Shown here piece after piece: positions 6,816 to 9,468 of a stretch of 9,468 bases of DNA. A model generated the notes under the pieces. That model made no database searches, was not told where the DNA came from, and saw only the letters and a program-made list of their open reading frames with translations. The first letter of the stretch is position 1, and each line of letters begins with the position of its first letter. The DNA comes from Sphingobium sp. (GTDB lineage: Bacteria; Pseudomonadota; Alphaproteobacteria; Sphingomonadales; Sphingomonadaceae): NCBI GenBank assembly GCA_030148625.1, contig JASBTC010000144.1, positions 1-9,468 of the forward strand. The letters are read 5' to 3'. The position numbers and the translations under genes are program-made.

Positions 6816-8741
6816 TCAGGCGCGAGCGCCCTCGATCACGCCGCTGCTATTGTGGCGCAGCGCCTTGAGCACGGTATCGACGATATGCGGCGCGTTGAGC
6901 CCCGCCTCGTCATATTGCTTCTCGGGCTTTTCCTGATCCTGGAAGATATCGGGCAACCGCATGGTGCGCAGTTTCAGCCCGGCATCGATGAGCCCCTCGT
7001 CGCTGGCGAGCGTCAGCACATGCGCGCCCAACCCGCCGACGCTATTCTCCTCCACCGTCACGGCGACCTCATGGGTCGTGAGCAATTTGCGGATCAGCGC
7101 CTCGTCGAGCGGCTTGGCGAAACGCAGATCGGCGACGGTGGTGCTCAGCCCCCGTGCGTCGAGTTGGTCGGCGGCCTTCAACGCCTCTTCCAGCCGGGTG
7201 CCCAGCGACAGGATCGCGACTTTCTTGCCCTGACGGACGATGCGGCCCTTGCCGATCTCCAGCCGCTCGGGAATTTCGGGCAGCGCGACGCCGGTGCCGT
7301 TGCCGCGCGGATAGCGGACCGCGATCGGCCCGCTGTCGTGCATGGCGCAGGTGTGGACCATATGGACCAGTTCGGCCTCGTCGGCGGCGGCCATCACGAC
7401 GAAATTGGGCAGGGCCGCCAGATAGGTGACGTCGAAACTGCCGGCATGAGTGGCGCCATCGGCGCCGACCAGCCCGGCGCGGTCGATCGCGAAACGCACC
7501 GGCAGGTTCTGGATCGCGACGTCGTGGACGACCTGATCATAAGCGCGCTGAAGGAATGTGGAGTAGATCGCGCAGAATGGCCGCATGCCCTGCGCCGCGA
7601 GCCCCGCGGCGAAGGTCACCGCATGCTGCTCGGCGATGCCGACATCGAAGCTGCGGTCGGGATAGGCCTGCTGGAACTTGTCGAGCCCGGTGCCCGACGG
7701 CATCGCCGCGGTGATCGCGACGACGGTCTGGTCGCGCGCGGCCTCAGCCATCAACGCCTTTGCGAACACCGCGGTATAGCTGGGCGGGCCCGGCGGCGAC
7801 TTCGCCTGCTCACCCGAAACCACGTCGAATTTCTGGACGCCGTGATATTTGTCCGCCGCCGCCTCGGCCGGGGCATAGCCCTTGCCCTTCTTGGTGACGA
7901 CATGGATCAGGATCGGCCCTTCCTCGGCGTCGCGGACATTCTCGAGCACGGGGATCAGATGGTCGAGATTATGGCCGTCGATCGGGCCGACATAATAAAA
8001 GCCAAGTTCCTCGAACAGCGTGCCGCCCATCGTCATGCCGCGCGCGAACTCGTCGGTCTTGCGCGCGGCGTCGTGGAGCGGGCGCGGCAGCCGCCGCGCG
8101 AAACGCCGCGCGAGATCGCGCAGGCCCAGGAAACTGCGCGAGGACACGATCCGCGACAGATAGGCCGACAGCCCACCGACGGGCGGCGCGATCGACATGT
8201 CGTTGTCGTTGAGGATGACAACCAGCCGGTTGCCCGCCTGTTCGGCATTGTTCATCGCCTCATAGGCCATGCCGGCGCTCATCGCGCCATCGCCGATGAC
8301 CGCGATCGCCTTGCCCGGCCTGCCCGCCAGCTTGTTGGCGACCGCGAAGCCGAGCGCCGCCGAGATCGAGGTAGAGCTGTGCGCCGCCCCGAACGGATCA
8401 TATTCGCTTTCGCTCCGCTTGGTGAAGCCGGAGAGTCCGCCGGCCTGGCGCAGCGTCCGGATGCGGTCGCGCCGCCCGGTCAGGATCTTGTGGGGATAGG
8501 CCTGATGACCGACGTCCCAGATCAGGCGATCGTCGGGGGTCTTGAAGACATAATGGATCGCCGTGGTCAGCTCGACCACGCCAAGGCCGGCGCCCAGATG
8601 CCCGCCGGTGACGGATACGGCCGAGACCATCTCGGCACGGAGTTCGTCGGCGAGCTGGCGAAGCTGGTCTGGCGCGAGCTTTCTCAGGTCGGCCGGAGAA
8701 GCGACGGCATCCAGCAGCGGCGTCGCGGGTGAATCGGACAT
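6816..8741 (-). CDS. dxs: 1-deoxy-D-xylulose-5-phosphate synthase
   Basis: A 641-residue cytosolic enzyme, normal length for Dxs, catalysing thiamin-diphosphate-dependent condensation of pyruvate with glyceraldehyde 3-phosphate to DXP, the first and often rate-setting step of the MEP isoprenoid pathway. Motifs: [14 protein letters not shown] with H48; [17 protein letters not shown] with H79; thiamin/Mg motif [16 protein letters not shown] from 150 with downstream N178/N180; [14 protein letters not shown] about 253-266; catalytic Glu E371 in [31 protein letters not shown] with H432; and a transketolase C-terminal domain about 500-620. These match the active-site residues of E. coli Dxs (H49, H80, E370, H431) within one position. 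The ATG at 8739-8741 has a good GAGGGA ribosome site seven or so bases upstream. Products feed ubiquinone, carotenoids and undecaprenyl phosphate. No truncation or frameshift seen. A terminator candidate follows, so tlyA is not tightly coupled as it often is elsewhere. Confidence 0.97.
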   Translation of the reverse strand: MSDSPATPLLDAVASPADLRKLAPDQLRQLADELRAEMVSAVSVTGGHLGAGLGVVELTTAIHYVFKTPDDRLIWDVGHQAYPHKILTGRRDRIRTLRQAGGLSGFTKRSESEYDPFGAAHSSTSISAALGFAVANKLAGRPGKAIAVIGDGAMSAGMAYEAMNNAEQAGNRLVVILNDNDMSIAPPVGGLSAYLSRIVSSRSFLGLRDLARRFARRLPRPLHDAARKTDEFARGMTMGGTLFEELGFYYVGPIDGHNLDHLIPVLENVRDAEEGPILIHVVTKKGKGYAPAEAAADKYHGVQKFDVVSGEQAKSPPGPPSYTAVFAKALMAEAARDQTVVAITAAMPSGTGLDKFQQAYPDRSFDVGIAEQHAVTFAAGLAAQGMRPFCAIYSTFLQRAYDQVVHDVAIQNLPVRFAIDRAGLVGADGATHAGSFDVTYLAALPNFVVMAAADEAELVHMVHTCAMHDSGPIAVRYPRGNGTGVALPEIPERLEIGKGRIVRQGKKVAILSLGTRLEEALKAADQLDARGLSTTVADLRFAKPLDEALIRKLLTTHEVAVTVEENSVGGLGAHVLTLASDEGLIDAGLKLRTMRLPDIFQDQEKPEKQYDEAGLNAPHIVDTVLKALRHNSSGVIEGARA

Positions 8742-8859
8742 GCTTTCCCTCTTTGCGGGCTCAAGTCTTAGCCCCGCAACGACAAACTGTCGAACGGAAC
8801 CGTCATGGCAATGCGGTGCAGAATCGGTGCAGACCGTTAAAAGTGCATCAGCATTGGTT
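8742..8859 (-). promoter_or_regulatory. dxs upstream region with direct repeat and small dyad
   Basis: This 118-base stretch should hold the dxs promoter. Visible elements: two copies of CGGTGCAGA at 8814-8822 and 8825-8833, period 11; a dyad CGACA/TGTCG around AAC at 8780-8792; and a GAGGGA ribosome site just before the dxs ATG. On the minus strand a weak pair TTCGAC and CTAAGA with 17-base spacing overlaps the dyad. The promoter assignment is tentative. Confidence 0.35.
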
Positions 8860-8982
8860 GAAATTCGGGTCAGGGCGGAGCGAGAATGGTGCTGATCGAG
8901 AACCGGAGCGGAGCGTACATCAGTACGTGAGCACCGGAAGCGCAGGGCAGTGCCGTTCGCAGTCCGCCCTCACCCGAATTTC
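8860..8982. repeat. 123-base imperfect palindrome after zur, REP-like or structured RNA element
   Basis: The outer arms GAAATTCGGGTCAGGGCGGA (8860-8879) and TCCGCCCTCACCCGAATTTC (8963-8982) are complementary at 19 of 20 positions. Inside are GGTGCT (8888-8893) / AGCACC (8930-8935), a tight hairpin CGTAC-ATCA-GTACG (8914-8927), a GGCA/TGCC micro-palindrome at 8946-8954, and two near-identical words ACCGGAGCG (8902-8910) and ACCGGAAGCG (8932-8941). The right arm starts one base after the zur stop codon, so the zur transcript would end in a long hairpin. There is no T-run for simple intrinsic termination. From memory, near-identical blocks occur between genes in other sphingomonad genomes, which would make it a dispersed repeat; I cannot confirm this here. 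It could also act as a bidirectional terminator or mRNA stabiliser. Confidence 0.75.
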
Positions 8983-8983
8983 C

Positions 8984-9445
8984 CTAGTCGCAGTCGGAGC
9001 AGCGGCCATGGACCTCTATAACCGGCCGCTCGGGCGAGAAGCCCGCCTTGCGCGCCGCGGCGCGGACACCGGTCGACAGGCTGTCGTCGTCGAGATGCGT
9101 CGCCTGTCCGCAATTGTCGCAGACCAGGAAGATGCAGTCGTGCAGGCAATCGGGATGCGCGTTGGCGACATAGGCGTTCACGCTCTCCACCCGGCGCGCC
9201 AGATTGGCGCCGACGAACAGATCGAGGATGCGATAGACGCTGTTGGCGGCGACGCGGCGGCCGCGCGCCTTCGAGACGGCTTCGGCGATATCATAGGCGG
9301 ATGCGGGCTTTTCGAAGCCGGCAAGCACGTCGAAGATCACGGCGCGCATGTCGGTCCATTGCTCGCCCGATTTCTCGAGCGCAGCCTTGGCGGCATCGGA
9401 GAGCGCGACGCCTTCATGCTCATGATGGTGATGATGCTGGGCCAT
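8984..9445 (-). CDS. zur: Fur-family regulator, Zur-like zinc uptake repressor
   Basis: A 153-residue regulator. After a His-rich start (MAQHHHHHEHE) comes a winged helix at about 30-85 (SAYDIAEAVSKARGRRVAANSVYRILDLF), then the dimerisation domain. Zur-type features: RRVESVNAYV after the wing, resembling the HKVESTNSYV of E. coli Zur, and the C-terminal VIEVHGRCSDC, resembling its VIEAHGLCAAC. The structural zinc site is intact: C109-x-x-C112 and C149-x-x-C152. In the regulatory site, H102 and H117 align with E. coli H96 and E111, but R84 and N95 replace H77 and C88; H97, C100 or C104 may substitute. Family role: with zinc bound it represses zinc import genes. The ATG at 9443-9445 lacks a clear ribosome site; a TAG at 9454-9456 may be the stop of an upstream gene, allowing coupling. 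It precedes dxs by 242 bases including the palindrome. Metal identity is inferred. Confidence 0.86.
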   Translation of the reverse strand: MAQHHHHHEHEGVALSDAAKAALEKSGEQWTDMRAVIFDVLAGFEKPASAYDIAEAVSKARGRRVAANSVYRILDLFVGANLARRVESVNAYVANAHPDCLHDCIFLVCDNCGQATHLDDDSLSTGVRAAARKAGFSPERPVIEVHGRCSDCD

Positions 9446-9468
9446 GCCCCAATCTAGGCATGGCGGCC

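Noticed and set aside
6450..8732. 760-codon plus-strand open frame opposite dxs
   Set aside because: It is the mirror of a confident dxs gene; GC-rich codon bias removes stops on the opposite strand. Its product is low-complexity, rich in Arg, Gly, Asp and His, with no family signature.
8886..8930. 14-residue mini-frame inside the palindrome, with GGAG upstream
   Set aside because: It coincides with the internal hairpins, so its sequence is explained by base pairing; too short to support as a gene.
8729..9457. 242-codon plus-strand frame covering the palindrome and the zur antisense
   Set aside because: It spans a noncoding repeat and the antisense of zur; the product shows no domain and the start has no ribosome site.

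Overview
The window reads as ordinary chromosome of a high-GC alphaproteobacterium, most likely a sphingomonad. The inference rests on the high-GC codon style, the alphaproteobacterial form of UbiK, and the set zur, dxs, tlyA, RND efflux, tspO and ubiK lying together. No phage, plasmid, CRISPR, tRNA or rRNA signal was seen, and no insertion sequence with its own transposase. All eight well-supported genes lie on the minus strand, so transcription runs from high to low coordinates.

Layout in transcription order: a Zur-like Fur-family regulator (8984-9445); a 123-base imperfect palindrome starting one base after its stop codon (8860-8982); a short dxs leader region; dxs for the first step of the MEP isoprenoid pathway (6816-8741) with a hairpin terminator candidate; a gap of about 530 bases holding a very AT-rich island, an operator-like dyad and one doubtful 40-codon plus-strand frame; a small MarR-type winged-helix regulator (5930-6286); tlyA, an S4-domain rRNA 2'-O-methyltransferase (5096-5827); a 205-base regulatory gap; then a tightly packed run of membrane fusion lipoprotein (3844-4890), AcrB-like RND pump (706-3831), TspO (141-695) and the start of ubiK (1-110, cut by the window edge).

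Working together: the adaptor and pump form an inner-membrane and periplasmic efflux unit that must borrow an outer-membrane channel encoded elsewhere, since none is present here. TspO is separated from the pump by only 10 bases and is probably co-expressed with it. Dxs feeds isoprenoid supply, which includes the ubiquinone tail, and UbiK assists ubiquinone assembly; this is a thematic link only, not evidence of co-regulation.

I did not find a convincing undescribed system. The points that most deserve a second look are the long palindrome after zur, the altered regulatory metal site together with a His-rich N-terminus in the Zur-like protein, and the AT-rich gap between dxs and the MarR gene with a dyad centred on a perfect TATAAT.
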